NCBI GenBank assembly: GCA_902762375.1
Contig: CACWNY010000007.1
Coordinates: 16,817 to 80,816, forward strand
Direction: 5' to 3'
Length of the DNA stretch: 64,000 bases
DNA from: an uncultured Ruminococcus sp.
Lineage (GTDB): Bacteria; Bacillota; Clostridia; Oscillospirales; Acutalibacteraceae
Under the pieces are notes generated by a model, which saw nothing but the letters and a program-made list of their open reading frames with translations, ran no database searches and had not been told where the DNA came from. The translations under genes and the position numbers were made by a program. Shown here piece after piece: positions 1-8,149 of this stretch; the stretch's first letter is position 1; each line of letters begins with the position of its first letter.

Positions 1-169
1 ATACATTGTGCCTTGCGTCACGATGTTTCGCTTTTATCTTTTCAATAAAACAAATAGCTTCTTCTTCTGTCTGAACAGATTGACAATACCCTAAAAATAC
101 AGATTTTTTCTCTTTATATTCACTCACTGCTTCCTTTTCTACGGTTCGATAGCTCTTTTCTGACAACAT
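1..169 (-). CDS. YigZ/IMPACT-family protein, N-terminal fragment
   Basis: The first 56 codons of a minus-strand gene run off the left edge of the window. The visible protein starts MLSEKSYRTVEKEA and contains KKSVFLGYCQSVQTEEEA followed by a KHRDARHNV segment, the conserved start of the YigZ/IMPACT (UPF0029) fold. Family members are cytosolic and linked to translation control in eukaryotes; the bacterial role is not settled. An AGGAGG ribosome site lies just upstream of the ATG at 169. The family call rests on the N-terminal domain only. Confidence 0.8.
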   Translation of the reverse strand, partial: MLSEKSYRTVEKEAVSEYKEKKSVFLGYCQSVQTEEEAICFIEKIKAKHRDARHNV

Positions 170-199
170 TATCTCCCTCCTATCTAAGAAAAATCAATA

Positions 200-227
200 G
201 GCGACACAACTTAAACATTGTGTCGCC
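200..227 (-). terminator. Rho-independent terminator of rpmE
   Basis: A perfect 10-bp inverted repeat (GGCGACACAA / TTGTGTCGCC) with an 8-base loop lies just past the rpmE stop in the minus direction and is followed by a T-rich run. It separates rpmE from the yigZ-type gene. Confidence 0.75.
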
Positions 228-248
228 TGTGATAACATACTTTGTATC

Positions 249-452
249 TTATTTCTTGATACCAAAACGCTTGTTGAATCTGTCAACTCGTCCGCCTGTA
301 TCAACAAGTTTCTGCTTACCGGTGAAGAAGGGGTGACACTTTGAGCAAATTTCAACACGAATATTCTCTTTTGTAGAACCCGTTTCAATAACATTACCGC
401 AAGCACAAGTGATTGTAGTCTGCTTGTATTTCGGATGTAAACCCTCTTTCAT
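249..452 (-). CDS. rpmE: 50S ribosomal protein L31 (zinc-binding type)
   Basis: A 67-residue protein of typical bacterial L31 length. It starts [20 protein letters not shown] and carries the CxC and CxxC cysteines (CACG and CSKCHPF) of the zinc-binding C+ form, then the conserved [23 protein letters not shown] block. It binds the large ribosomal subunit near the central protuberance and bridges to the small subunit. The gene stands alone between its own terminator and an intergenic stretch. The start is supported by a purine-rich ribosome site (GAGGTGA) about 6 bases upstream. Confidence 0.97.
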   Translation of the reverse strand: MKEGLHPKYKQTTITCACGNVIETGSTKENIRVEICSKCHPFFTGKQKLVDTGGRVDRFNKRFGIKK

Positions 453-545
453 TATCGTTTCACCTCTTTCTGCTTTTCATAAACAACATACGCATTTTAA
501 CACATATCCTGTCAAATTGCAATACCCTTTTCAAAATTATTTTTA

Positions 546-1412
546 TCAGAAACAGTCCCAGTTGAAAAGTACCTTGCTGAAATCACAGTTTTCCAAATCT
601 TTACAGTTAATAAAGAAATTTGCTACCCCACAATCGCCCCATATAATTTCATAGTGGTATTCATCATCTTTGTTATAACCACCGTCACTGTCTATCTGAA
701 AAAGTAATGTATCGTAACGGGTATATCTTTCATTATACGGTCTGGGGTCACTCTGTGTAAAATATGGTGTACCTAACAATTTATGTCCGTCACTTGATAA
801 TTCTTCCGATAATTTGTCAAAATCATCATCCTCTAAATATTCATACACATTTTCATCAGTATCTTCATAATATTCTTTGCCGAACTTTTCTATGACAATC
901 TCTCTGAAAATCTCTCTGAAAATGTCATCAACAATATCAAGACCTATATAATTTTCATCGGGAGTGATTTTTACTGCTAATTCTCTGTCCACAGGAAAGT
1001 ATTCATCTGTCGGTATGGATAATTTTTCAATATCTGCTTTGGTGACAGTTGTATCTGTTTTTTTATGATACACTACTCTGAACCCGTCCTGATTATCCTG
1101 ATGGTCAAAATCCACACCGTAACAATCGTCAAATTCAAATGATGAAATAAAAAATTGCAACATTCCTTTTGACGGCAGTGGTTTGTCAAGGTGTTCTTTA
1201 TCAAAATTAATCTGTGCCAGTAATAACAGTTTGTTTCCTTTACTGTCGGTGGGATATTCTTTTGCTAAATCCCAGTAAGGTAAACCGCCAAATTTACTGT
1301 CAAAAATATCAGGCGTTGTTATTTTGTCAACAGTAATTTTGTAACACGGTTGTTTTGTTCTGTTCTTGATTTCTTTGATAACTTCATCAATTTGTGTGCC
1401 ATTAATTTTCAT
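546..1412 (-). CDS. DUF1963 (YwqG-like) protein
   Basis: A 288-residue soluble protein with the features of the DUF1963/YwqG family: an early SKFGGLPYWDLAKEYP segment, LLLLAQINFDKE, a GMLQFFIS strand and, near the C-terminus, LLFQIDSDGGYNKDDEYHYEIIWGDCGVANFFI. These are the landmarks of the family, whose biochemical role is unknown. The ATG lies 7 bases after the stop of the GtrA gene and its ribosome site (CGGAGT) overlaps that gene's last codons, so the two are probably translated as a coupled pair. Confidence 0.88.
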   Translation of the reverse strand: MKINGTQIDEVIKEIKNRTKQPCYKITVDKITTPDIFDSKFGGLPYWDLAKEYPTDSKGNKLLLLAQINFDKEHLDKPLPSKGMLQFFISSFEFDDCYGVDFDHQDNQDGFRVVYHKKTDTTVTKADIEKLSIPTDEYFPVDRELAVKITPDENYIGLDIVDDIFREIFREIVIEKFGKEYYEDTDENVYEYLEDDDFDKLSEELSSDGHKLLGTPYFTQSDPRPYNERYTRYDTLLFQIDSDGGYNKDDEYHYEIIWGDCGVANFFINCKDLENCDFSKVLFNWDCF

Positions 1413-1419
1413 TGTACTT

Positions 1420-1887
1420 TTACTCCGTTTCTATAGTATCATTTTTCTTGAAAATAATCAGTTTACTCGCTACATAGTTCAAAATAATAACTACAATGTT
1501 CGCAATAACTTTGAACAGTATTTCATTCCATTTCATAACATCTACGCCAACATACATTATTGCTAAGTCTACAACAAGTGTCAGCAAACGACAACCGAAA
1601 AACGAAAACATTTCCCGTAAAAAAACTTTTCCATCAAATGATTTGCTTTCAAATACCCAGAGTTTATTGGTAAAAAATGCAAATATAACAGCCGTCACCC
1701 ATGCAATAACATTACTGACCATATTGCTGATATGGAATACATCAAAACAGATAATATAAGTGCCAATATTGATAAATGTCGCACAAGCACCAAAGAACAA
1801 ATACGATATCACTGCCTTATATTTTTCCAACAAATCTGCATAGGTCGGCATTTGCCATTTCCTTAATAGTTCTATGATTTTATCCAT
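1420..1887 (-). CDS. GtrA-family membrane protein
   Basis: A 155-residue protein with four hydrophobic segments characteristic of GtrA (PF04138), including a C-terminal NYVASKLIIFKK end and a NKLWVFES loop between helices 2 and 3. GtrA proteins are thought to flip or deliver lipid-linked sugars for cell-surface glycosylation. The start is set at the ATG at 1887 because AAGGAG sits 6 bases upstream; an in-frame extension to 1983 would read through an intergenic repeat. No glycosyltransferase partner is adjacent; the downstream partner is a DUF1963 gene, so the substrate is unknown. Confidence 0.9.
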   Translation of the reverse strand: MDKIIELLRKWQMPTYADLLEKYKAVISYLFFGACATFINIGTYIICFDVFHISNMVSNVIAWVTAVIFAFFTNKLWVFESKSFDGKVFLREMFSFFGCRLLTLVVDLAIMYVGVDVMKWNEILFKVIANIVVIILNYVASKLIIFKKNDTIETE

Positions 1888-1908
1888 TTCTTTACTCCTT
1901 ATTCTCCA

Positions 1909-1931
1909 CAAAATTTGCAACAGCAAATTTT
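1909..1931. repeat. Short AT-rich hairpin module
   Basis: The arms AAAATTTGC and GCAAATTTT face each other across a short spacer. Near-identical 23-24-bp hairpins occur at 27836, 31616, 38259 and 52788, always next to a copy of the larger palindromic repeat. Confidence 0.7.
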
Positions 1932-1934
1932 CAT

Positions 1935-2152
1935 AAAAGTTTTTGTCAAACTTTTTGGGAAAGTTTGTAGGGTTCAGAGGCAACTCCCCTGATGGGCAAT
2001 GTCATCAACTTAAGAAAAAAGCCTGTTTGAAATAATATATTGTTGTCATTCTGAGGAGCGAAAGCGACGAAGAATCTTCAAAAGATTCCTCACGACATTG
2101 CCCTGATGGGATTTTTTAGGGCAAAGCCCTTAAACTCGCAAAGCCCTTAAAT
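1935..2152. repeat. Mosaic palindromic repeat, right arm, interrupted by an insertion
   Basis: The right arm of the dispersed repeat family (AAAAGTTTTTGTC, a TTTTT hairpin, then CCCCTGATGGG) is split after CCCTGATGGG at 1996 and resumes at 2101 with CCCTGATGGG and AGGGCAAAGCCCTT. Removing 1997-2110 restores an ordinary copy of the arm. Confidence 0.85.
1997..2100. mobile_element. 104-bp MITE-like insertion
   Basis: The segment begins CAATGTC and ends GACATTG (7-bp terminal inverted repeats) and is flanked by the 10-bp direct repeat CCCTGATGGG (1987-1996 and 2101-2110). It contains no gene. Its right half has TGTCATTCTGAGGAGCG and AGAATCTT/AAGATTC hairpin sequence like that seen at 24924-24981. 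The empty site can be inferred from other copies of the host repeat, which lack the insertion. Confidence 0.7.
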
Positions 2153-2158
2153 TTATCA

Positions 2159-2190
2159 AACACTCCGTTATAAATTTATAACGGAGTGTT
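2159..2190 (-). terminator. Terminator of ackA
   Basis: A perfect 14-16-bp inverted repeat (arms AACACTCCGTTATAAA / TTTATAACGGAGTGTT) lies 9 bases beyond the ackA stop on the minus strand, followed by a short T-rich run. Confidence 0.8.
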
Positions 2191-2199
2191 GTTTCTTTA

Positions 2200-3411
2200 T
2201 TATTTCATTGCTTTAACGATTGACTGTGTATCTCTTGCAATAACCAGTTCTTCGTTAGTAGGAATAACATAAACTTCAACTTTGCTGTCTTCTGCCGAAA
2301 TCTTGCCTTCTTTACCAAGTACCATCTGTTTATTCAGTTCAGGGTCAACCTTTACGCCTAAGCAAGCTAGTTGGTCACAGATAGCTTGTCTGTGTCTGGA
2401 CTGGTTTTCTCCCAGACCTGCCGTGAATATCATAACATCACAACCACCTAATGCAACATAATATCCGCCAATGAATTTTTCAATTTCATATCTTAAAATA
2501 TCATGTGCCAGTTTTGCTCTTTCATTACCTTCATCTACGGCTTTAGTAACATCTCTGTCATCACTGGAAATACCTGAAATGCCCAGTAATCCTGATTTTT
2601 TATTCAGAATATTGCTCATCTGCTGAGGAGTAAGGTTTTCTTTTTCTTCGATATAAGTAACAACGGACGGGTCGAGCGTTCCGCAACGGGTTCCCATCAT
2701 GAAACCGTCAAGCGGAGTAAGTCCCATACTGGTATCAATAACTTTTCCGTCCTGAATAGCGGTAATTGATGAACCGTTGCCTAAATGACAAGTAATCATC
2801 TTTGTACCTTCAAGAGATTTTCCTGTCAGTTCTGTCCAACGATTGCTGACATAACGATGAGATGTTCCATGAAAACCGTAACGGCGAATATTGTATTTTT
2901 CGTAATATTCATAAGGAACAGGATAAATATACGCTTTGGGAGGCATTGTTGCATGAAAAGCCGTATCAAATACAACTACCTGCGGTATTTCTTTTCCGAA
3001 CACTTCTGTACAAGCCTCTATTGCCTGAACATGCCCTTTGTTGTGTAAAGGAGCAAGCGGAATTAATTCTCTGATACCGTTAAGAATATCATCTGTTATT
3101 TGTTCACTTTTACTGAATTTCGCACCACCCTGTACTACTCTATGACCGACTGCTGAAATTTCGTCTGTACTCTTGATTACCCCGTACTGTGCGTCTGTCA
3201 GCATTGCATTAACCTGCATAAATGCGTCTTTGTGGTCTTTCATATCCACTTCTTTTTCTGCTTTTCTGCCATCACTTGTCTTGTGTCCGATAAAACTTTT
3301 GTCCAGCCCTATTCTTTCACAGTTTCCTTTGCAAAGCACGGTTTCATTTTCCATATCAAATAACTGATATTTCAATGACGAACTTCCCGCATTGATTACA
3401 AGAATCATCAT
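2200..3411 (-). CDS. ackA: Acetate kinase
   Basis: A 403-residue protein, the usual length for AckA, which converts acetyl phosphate and ADP to acetate and ATP. Signatures in order: VINAGSSSLKYQLFD (phosphate-binding start), AVGHRVVQGG, VVFDTAFHATMPP, HLGNGSSITAIQDGK and GFMMGTRCGTLDPSV, with IFTAGLGENQ near the end. The start is chosen at the MMILV double ATG, 12-15 bases after AAGGAGAG; an upstream in-frame start lacks a site. No pta gene is adjacent. It is divergent from tmcAL, whose enzyme consumes acetate. Confidence 0.97.
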   Translation of the reverse strand: MMILVINAGSSSLKYQLFDMENETVLCKGNCERIGLDKSFIGHKTSDGRKAEKEVDMKDHKDAFMQVNAMLTDAQYGVIKSTDEISAVGHRVVQGGAKFSKSEQITDDILNGIRELIPLAPLHNKGHVQAIEACTEVFGKEIPQVVVFDTAFHATMPPKAYIYPVPYEYYEKYNIRRYGFHGTSHRYVSNRWTELTGKSLEGTKMITCHLGNGSSITAIQDGKVIDTSMGLTPLDGFMMGTRCGTLDPSVVTYIEEKENLTPQQMSNILNKKSGLLGISGISSDDRDVTKAVDEGNERAKLAHDILRYEIEKFIGGYYVALGGCDVMIFTAGLGENQSRHRQAICDQLACLGVKVDPELNKQMVLGKEGKISAEDSKVEVYVIPTNEELVIARDTQSIVKAMK

Positions 3412-3447
3412 AATGTCAAATTCTCTCCTTATGTAAAAAATTTTCGT

Positions 3448-3505
3448 GTCAGTGACTTTACAGCCTGACAACTTCTATTATATAATAATACAAATCATTT
3501 ACAAA
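3448..3505 (-). promoter_or_regulatory. ackA promoter and leader hairpin
   Basis: On the minus strand a TATAAT box (3477-3482) lies 17 bases from a TTTGTA -35 element (3500-3505). The short untranslated leader contains a TGTCAG/CTGACA stem around 3448-3470. A role for the hairpin is not evident. Confidence 0.5.
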
Positions 3506-3543
3506 TTCAACCTTTTTTTATTGAAATTTTGAGGGTGTGTCAA

Positions 3544-4731
3544 ATGAAGAATTATGTCATTATCAGTGAGTTCAATCCTTTCCACAAAGGACATCAATAT
3601 TTAATTGAACAATGCCGTAAACATGGTGCTACTCACATTACTGCTGTTATGAGTGGTAATTTTGTTCAGCGTGGAGATGTGGCGATTGTTTCTAAACATT
3701 CTCGGGTAAAAATGGCTTTGAAAGGCGGTGTGGATTTGGTTTTGGAATTGCCTCTCCCCTATGCTCTGTCCAATGCACAGAATTTTGCAAGGGGTGGTGT
3801 TCAGATAGCTGACAGTATGGGGTGTTGTGACTGTCTTGTATTCGGTAGTGAATGTGGCGATACTACTATACTAAAACAGATAGCCGATAGTATGCAGAAT
3901 ACAAAATTTCATTTATTCTTGAAAAAAGAAATGCAAAAAGGTATCAGCTATCCTAATGCTGTTGCCAATACAATGAAAAACTTTGATAGTCAGTATGCTG
4001 ATATTCTGAATATGCCTAATAATGTGTTGGCTATAGAGTACATCAAAGCGTTGAATGAATATCATTCGATTATTATTCCTGTTACCTTTCGAAGAATTGG
4101 CGATGACCATAACAGTAGTCAGATTTATTCCGAAGTTGCCAGTGCAAGCAATATCAGAAACTTAATTTTAAAACACTGTGACTTTAGAAATTTTGTTCCT
4201 GAAACTTCCTATGATATATTGCGTCGGTGTATTCGTAATGGGAAAATTGCTAATATGGATAATAATATGCGTGCTATTCTTTATCGCTTGCGGAATATGT
4301 CCATAGAAGAACTTTCGAAAATAACGGATATTCATGAGGGATTGGAATATAAAATCAAAAAAGCTATTCAGCAATCTGTTACATTCGATGAGATAATTAA
4401 AAACGCTAAGTCTAAACGCTATACCTATGCAGGATTAAGACGGATTTTAATATCAGCATTTTTAGGAATTACACATTTTTTTTCAAATCAGGGTGTTCCC
4501 TATCTGAGAATTTTAGGATTTAATGCAAACGGTACGGAAATTCTTAAACAAATGAAAAATAAAGCTACTTTACCTATTGTTACGAAAATTACTAATTTGC
4601 CAGATATTTTTTCAGATTTTGCCAGAGCAATGTTAAATCTTGAAATTCAATCGACAGATATTTATGCAACTTTTATGCAGAATATCATGCCTTGTGGCAT
4701 GGAATTTATAAACGGTATTGTTATTGATTAA
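3544..4731 (+). CDS. tmcAL: tRNA(Met) cytidine acetate ligase
   Basis: A 395-residue protein of the YlbM/TmcAL family, which uses ATP and acetate to form N4-acetylcytidine at the wobble base of elongator tRNA-Met. The N-terminal nucleotidyltransferase motif is FNPFHKGHQYLIEQ (HxGH type), followed by MSGNFVQRGDVAIV, LELPLPYALSNAQNFA and LVFGSEC, all hallmarks of the family; a helical C-terminal part with RRILISAFLGI and PYLRILGFN follows. ATG at 3544 is preferred because GAGGGTG lies 6 bases upstream; TTG at 3529 would place that site inside the gene. Confidence 0.93.
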   Translation: MKNYVIISEFNPFHKGHQYLIEQCRKHGATHITAVMSGNFVQRGDVAIVSKHSRVKMALKGGVDLVLELPLPYALSNAQNFARGGVQIADSMGCCDCLVFGSECGDTTILKQIADSMQNTKFHLFLKKEMQKGISYPNAVANTMKNFDSQYADILNMPNNVLAIEYIKALNEYHSIIIPVTFRRIGDDHNSSQIYSEVASASNIRNLILKHCDFRNFVPETSYDILRRCIRNGKIANMDNNMRAILYRLRNMSIEELSKITDIHEGLEYKIKKAIQQSVTFDEIIKNAKSKRYTYAGLRRILISAFLGITHFFSNQGVPYLRILGFNANGTEILKQMKNKATLPIVTKITNLPDIFSDFARAMLNLEIQSTDIYATFMQNIMPCGMEFINGIVID

Positions 4732-4815
4732 ACGACTATTTCTCTGAATAAAAAGCTAATCAAAGCAAGAACGGAAGAGAAAAAGTCTACTAAGTAAAAA
4801 GAGAAAGAAGAAAAG

Positions 4816-5043
4816 ATGAAAAATATGGATATAAGTTCATTGAAATTTGATATATCCGATAAGGATAGCTATGCAGAAGATTGTTTTGCAATATTAGAGG
4901 AATATGAGCCTTATGCTGTTGACCATTTTCGCAATTTAGATTATGATGGTCACGAAAAAACAGATAATATGAGAACATTAGCAACCTTAGCAAGAAACTG
5001 GTTATTAAAAAATGATTATTTAAAAAATGACAACCGCCTGTAA
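4816..5043 (+). CDS. Small protein of unknown function
   Basis: A 75-residue acidic, soluble protein (start MKNMDISSLKFDISDKD). I do not recognise a family. It is supported as a gene by a purine-rich AAGAAGAAAAG stretch before the ATG and by a rho-independent terminator whose loop contains the stop codon, which implies transcription in this direction. It lies 84 bases after tmcAL and may be the last gene of that transcript. Confidence 0.6.
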   Translation: MKNMDISSLKFDISDKDSYAEDCFAILEEYEPYAVDHFRNLDYDGHEKTDNMRTLATLARNWLLKNDYLKNDNRL

Positions 5044-5058
5044 CAAGGCGGTATTTTT
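5033..5058 (+). terminator. Terminator overlapping the stop of the 4816 gene
   Basis: The stem ACCGCC / GGCGGT encloses an 8-base loop containing TAA and is followed by ATTTTT. Confidence 0.85.
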
Positions 5059-5171
5059 GTGTCAAAAATGATTGCTTTTTTATTTTGTGGTTGTTTTTGT
5101 AGTAAATTTTAAATTAACAAAGTTTATTTTTAATTATTAAATATATAATATTAAATTTTATACAATATATT

Positions 5172-5203
5172 TTAAAAAGAAAACCCATTGAATTTTCAAG
5201 GGA
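5172..5203 (-). terminator. Terminator of tcdA
   Basis: On the minus strand CCCTTGAA and TTCAATGGG pair with one bulged base and are followed by a TTTTCTTTTT run, 15 bases after the tcdA stop. Confidence 0.75.
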
Positions 5204-5217
5204 TTTTCTTTGATGAT

Positions 5218-5928
5218 TTATTTGATAATATCTTTTATTACTTCGCCTGCTACTATCAATCCGACTACAGACGGTACAAATGCTATACTTCCTGGAACTG
5301 CTCTGCCTGTTGTTCCTTTGGTTTCTGTACTTTCAAGCGGTGTTATCGGTTTCTCTTTGGAATATACTACTTTCAGCTTCTGTATACCACGCTTTTTCAG
5401 TTCGTGTCGCATTACCCTTGCTAGAGGACATACTGATGTCTGATAAATATCCGCTACTTCAAAAGCTGTTGGGTCAAGTTTATTTCCTGCTCCCATACTG
5501 CTGATTATCGGCGTCGCTGTTTCGTTGCATTTCAGAATTAATTCTATCTTCCCTGCTACAGTGTCTATAGCGTCTACTACATAATCGTATTGCGAAAACT
5601 GAAATTCTGCTGATGTTTCGGGTGTAAAAAATGTTCTGTGCTTATGGACGAGTACTCTTGGATTGATTTCCTTAATTCTTTCTTCCGCAACATCAACCTT
5701 ATCTCTGCCAATATTTCTTACAGTGGCGATTATCTGACGGTTGATATTGGTTATACTTACGCTGTCGTTATCTATAATGTCAATTTCTTCCAGACCACTG
5801 CGTATCAATGCTTCTACCACATATCCTCCTACTCCCCCTATTCCGAAAACAGCTACCCTTGCATTCCTGATTTTTTCCATTGCTTTATCTCCTAAAAGCA
5901 GTTGTGTCCTTGAAAAACTGTCTGACAT
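5218..5928 (-). CDS. tcdA: tRNA threonylcarbamoyladenosine dehydratase
   Basis: A 236-residue E1-like protein of the TcdA/CsdL (YgdL) family that uses ATP to cyclise t6A37 in tRNA to ct6A. It starts MSDSFSRTQLLLGDKAMEKI and has the nucleotide-binding loop VAVFGIGGVGGYVVEALIRSG, the DNDSVSITNINRQI adenylate-site motif, VVDAIDTVAGK and a C-terminal hydrophobic VPSVVGLIVAGEVIK helix. It is slightly shorter than the E. coli enzyme, which has a longer C-terminal hydrophobic tail. It stands alone with its own terminator. Confidence 0.92.
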   Translation of the reverse strand: MSDSFSRTQLLLGDKAMEKIRNARVAVFGIGGVGGYVVEALIRSGLEEIDIIDNDSVSITNINRQIIATVRNIGRDKVDVAEERIKEINPRVLVHKHRTFFTPETSAEFQFSQYDYVVDAIDTVAGKIELILKCNETATPIISSMGAGNKLDPTAFEVADIYQTSVCPLARVMRHELKKRGIQKLKVVYSKEKPITPLESTETKGTTGRAVPGSIAFVPSVVGLIVAGEVIKDIIK

Positions 5929-6053
5929 GATGATTTTCTCCCTTTAAATTTTTGCTGATGTCCTTTGTTATGCCTTTATATCATAAATAAAAAACAATTT
6001 TTTGTCAATCATTGACAAAATAAAATTTTTAAACAAAATTCTGATAAAAACTC

Positions 6054-6082
6054 TTTATTTTTTATAAATTATGTGATATAAT
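6054..6082 (+). promoter_or_regulatory. Putative hpf promoter
   Basis: TATAAT at 6077-6082 is preceded by a weak TTTATT at 17 bases. The 230-base gap upstream of hpf holds nothing else I can identify. In Bacillus the homologous gene is driven by stress and stationary-phase sigma factors; no such site was recognised with confidence. Confidence 0.4.
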
Positions 6083-6157
6083 AATGATATTAGAAAGAAA
6101 CGGTAATTTGTTACCCGTACTTTCCAAAAATCAGTCCGTTTATGGAGGTAAATTTTT

Positions 6158-6706
6158 ATGAAAATTACTTATATCGAAAGAAATGTTAATCTCAGGGATA
6201 ATTTCAAATTCCGTGTAGAGAAAAAACTAGGCAAATTCAGTAAGATTTTCAGTGATGACACTGTTGCCTATGTTACCGTTACCGTGCAGAAAAATGACCA
6301 GACTGTAGAAATTACCATCAAAGACAAAGGTATCATCTATCGTGCAGAACAGACCTGTGCCGAAATGAATGACGCTGTTGACAAGGTTGTTGATGTTATC
6401 GGGGGACTTATCCGCAAAAACAAAACTAAACTGGAAAAGAAACACAAAGGCTCTGTTGCTCTTGACAGCTTTATTGCCGACTATGATTTCGCAGATGAGA
6501 ATGCGGAAGAAGAAGAATTTGAAATTGCCAGAACGAAAACTATCCCTATCAAACCGATGTCAGTTGAAGAAGCTATCCTGCAAATGAATTTGCTTAATCA
6601 CCAGTTCTTCATGTTCAAAGACGCTGATACCAACGAAATTGCCGTTGTCTACAAAAGAAAAGCAGGCAAATACGGATTGCTTATTCCCGGTGATGATGAA
6701 GATTAA
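6158..6706 (+). CDS. hpf: Ribosome hibernation promoting factor, long form
   Basis: A 182-residue long-form HPF that joins 70S ribosomes into inactive 100S dimers. Residues 1 to about 105 form the S30AE RNA-binding domain (MKITYIERNVNLRDNFKFRVEKKLGKF, EITIKDKGIIYRAE, DKVVDVIGGLIRKNKTKL). A charged linker follows, and residues about 123 to 180 form the dimerisation domain (TIPIKPMSVEEAILQMNLLNHQFFMFKDADT, VVYKRKAGKYGLL). A strong GGAGG site lies 9 bases before the ATG. Confidence 0.96.
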   Translation: MKITYIERNVNLRDNFKFRVEKKLGKFSKIFSDDTVAYVTVTVQKNDQTVEITIKDKGIIYRAEQTCAEMNDAVDKVVDVIGGLIRKNKTKLEKKHKGSVALDSFIADYDFADENAEEEEFEIARTKTIPIKPMSVEEAILQMNLLNHQFFMFKDADTNEIAVVYKRKAGKYGLLIPGDDED

Positions 6707-6762
6707 TCATTGAATATCCTTTCGGTTTGTGATATACTTGTCAGCACATTGACAGTTTATCA

Positions 6763-6793
6763 GGCGGTCAGCAGTGATACACTGTTGACCGCC
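6763..6793 (+). terminator. Strong hairpin between hpf and the methyltransferase gene
   Basis: GGCGGTCA and TGACCGCC bound a stem that continues as CAGTG/CACTG around a 3-base loop. There is no T run after it, so it could be a terminator for hpf or a leader structure of the next gene. Confidence 0.55.
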
Positions 6794-6822
6794 TCGTGTT
6801 TATGAAAAGGAGTAGGATTTTT

Positions 6823-7938
6823 ATGAAAATTAATCTTGTTGCCCCTTGTATGCTCGGTGTTGAGGGTCTTGTTGCCAACGAACTGCGGTTTATGGGTGCA
6901 GAAAATGTACAACCTGAAAACGGCAGGGTCAATTTTCAGGGGGATTTCAATATCCTGACAAGAACTAACCTCTGTTCTCGCTACAGTGAAAGAATTTTAA
7001 TCGAAATGGGTAAATTCACCGCCAAAACTTTCGAACAGCTTTTTCAGAATGTTAAAAATATGTCTTGGGAACAGTGGATAGGTAAACATGACCGCTTTCC
7101 TGTAAAAGGGCGAAGTCTAAATTCTCAATTAAGCAGTGTACCTGCCTGTCAGAAAATTATTAAAAAGGCGATTGTCGAAAGACTGAAAAGTAAATACCAT
7201 GTACAATGGCTGGAAGAAACAGGAGATTTGTTTCAGATACAATTTCTTATCATGAAAGACAAAGTAAGTATTATGATTGATACCTCGGGAAATGGTTTGC
7301 ACAAAAGAGGGTACAGAGCAGTTTCTACGGATGCTCCCATCAAAGAAACGCTTGCCTCTGCAATGGTTGATTTATCCCATGTACATAATGGAGATACTGT
7401 GGTTGACCCTTTCTGCGGTTCGGGAACAATATTAATTGAATCGGCTCTGAAAGCACTTAACATCGCTCCAAACAAAAATCGTGATTTCTCTTTTAAACAC
7501 TGGCGTATGATTGATGAAAATGTCTGGAAACAGGAATTAGACAAAGCATTATCTCAAGAAAAAACAAATCGTGATTTTCATGCTTTCGGTTATGATATTG
7601 ACCCTCATGCGATTGATATTGCCTTGTCTAACTGCAAAAAAGCTAGCGTTGAGGATATCATTACCTTTGAAAAAAGAGATATCAGAAATTTTACCTGCGA
7701 TTTCGAACAATGCAAGGTCATTACCAATCCACCTTACGGTGAAAGATTACTTGACATCGAACAAGCGAAAAATCTTTATCGGATTATGGGAGAAAAATTT
7801 CTGAAACATCAAGGTTACAATTATACAATCATCAGTCCTGATGAAGAATTTGAAATGCTTTTCGCACGCAAGGCTGACAAAAGACGCAAGTTGTATAACG
7901 GTATGATTAAATGTCAGGTTTACTTATATTTCAAATAG
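6823..7938 (+). CDS. THUMP-domain class I SAM RNA methyltransferase (RlmL/YpsC-like)
   Basis: A 371-residue protein matching the methyltransferase half of RlmL, as in Bacillus YpsC, predicted to methylate the N2 of a guanine in 23S rRNA. Residues 1-150 hold a ferredoxin-like and THUMP region (CMLGVEGLVANELRFMGAEN, VKGRSLNSQLSSVPACQ). The Rossmann domain has TLASAMVDLSH, VVDPFCGSGTILIESAL (SAM loop) and the NPPYGERL catalytic motif near residue 305. ATG at 6823 is preferred because AAAGGAG is 9 bases upstream. It lacks the second methyltransferase domain of E. coli RlmKL. Confidence 0.9.
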   Translation: MKINLVAPCMLGVEGLVANELRFMGAENVQPENGRVNFQGDFNILTRTNLCSRYSERILIEMGKFTAKTFEQLFQNVKNMSWEQWIGKHDRFPVKGRSLNSQLSSVPACQKIIKKAIVERLKSKYHVQWLEETGDLFQIQFLIMKDKVSIMIDTSGNGLHKRGYRAVSTDAPIKETLASAMVDLSHVHNGDTVVDPFCGSGTILIESALKALNIAPNKNRDFSFKHWRMIDENVWKQELDKALSQEKTNRDFHAFGYDIDPHAIDIALSNCKKASVEDIITFEKRDIRNFTCDFEQCKVITNPPYGERLLDIEQAKNLYRIMGEKFLKHQGYNYTIISPDEEFEMLFARKADKRRKLYNGMIKCQVYLYFK

Positions 7939-8047
7939 TTTTATATTTGAATCAATGTGAATATTTTGCTATTATATACCAATTTCAGATGAATATTTTG
8001 TCTGTTTCGGTCACAGTGATATTTCTAAAATTCTAATCAGTTTTTTG

Positions 8048-8076
8048 TTGCATTGTCAAGCAAGTTGTGTTATAAT
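8048..8076 (+). promoter_or_regulatory. Promoter of the 8150 gene
   Basis: TTGCAT (8048-8053), 17 bases, TATAAT (8071-8076). A GTTTC-AC-GAAAC dyad follows at about 8089-8100, near the expected transcription start, and could be an operator. Confidence 0.6.
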
Positions 8077-8149
8077 ATCACTTAAGTTGTTTCACGAAAC
8101 TTATGTGATAACTTGATGATTTTCATTATTATTTTAGAGGAGATGTCCT

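Noticed and set aside
1888..1983. N-terminal extension of the GtrA protein
   Set aside because: It translates repeat DNA, while an AAGGAG site marks the ATG at 1887.
4790..5065. 91-codon antisense frame opposite the small gene at 4816
   Set aside because: The plus-strand frame has the ribosome site and a terminator at its stop; the antisense frame reads through that terminator.
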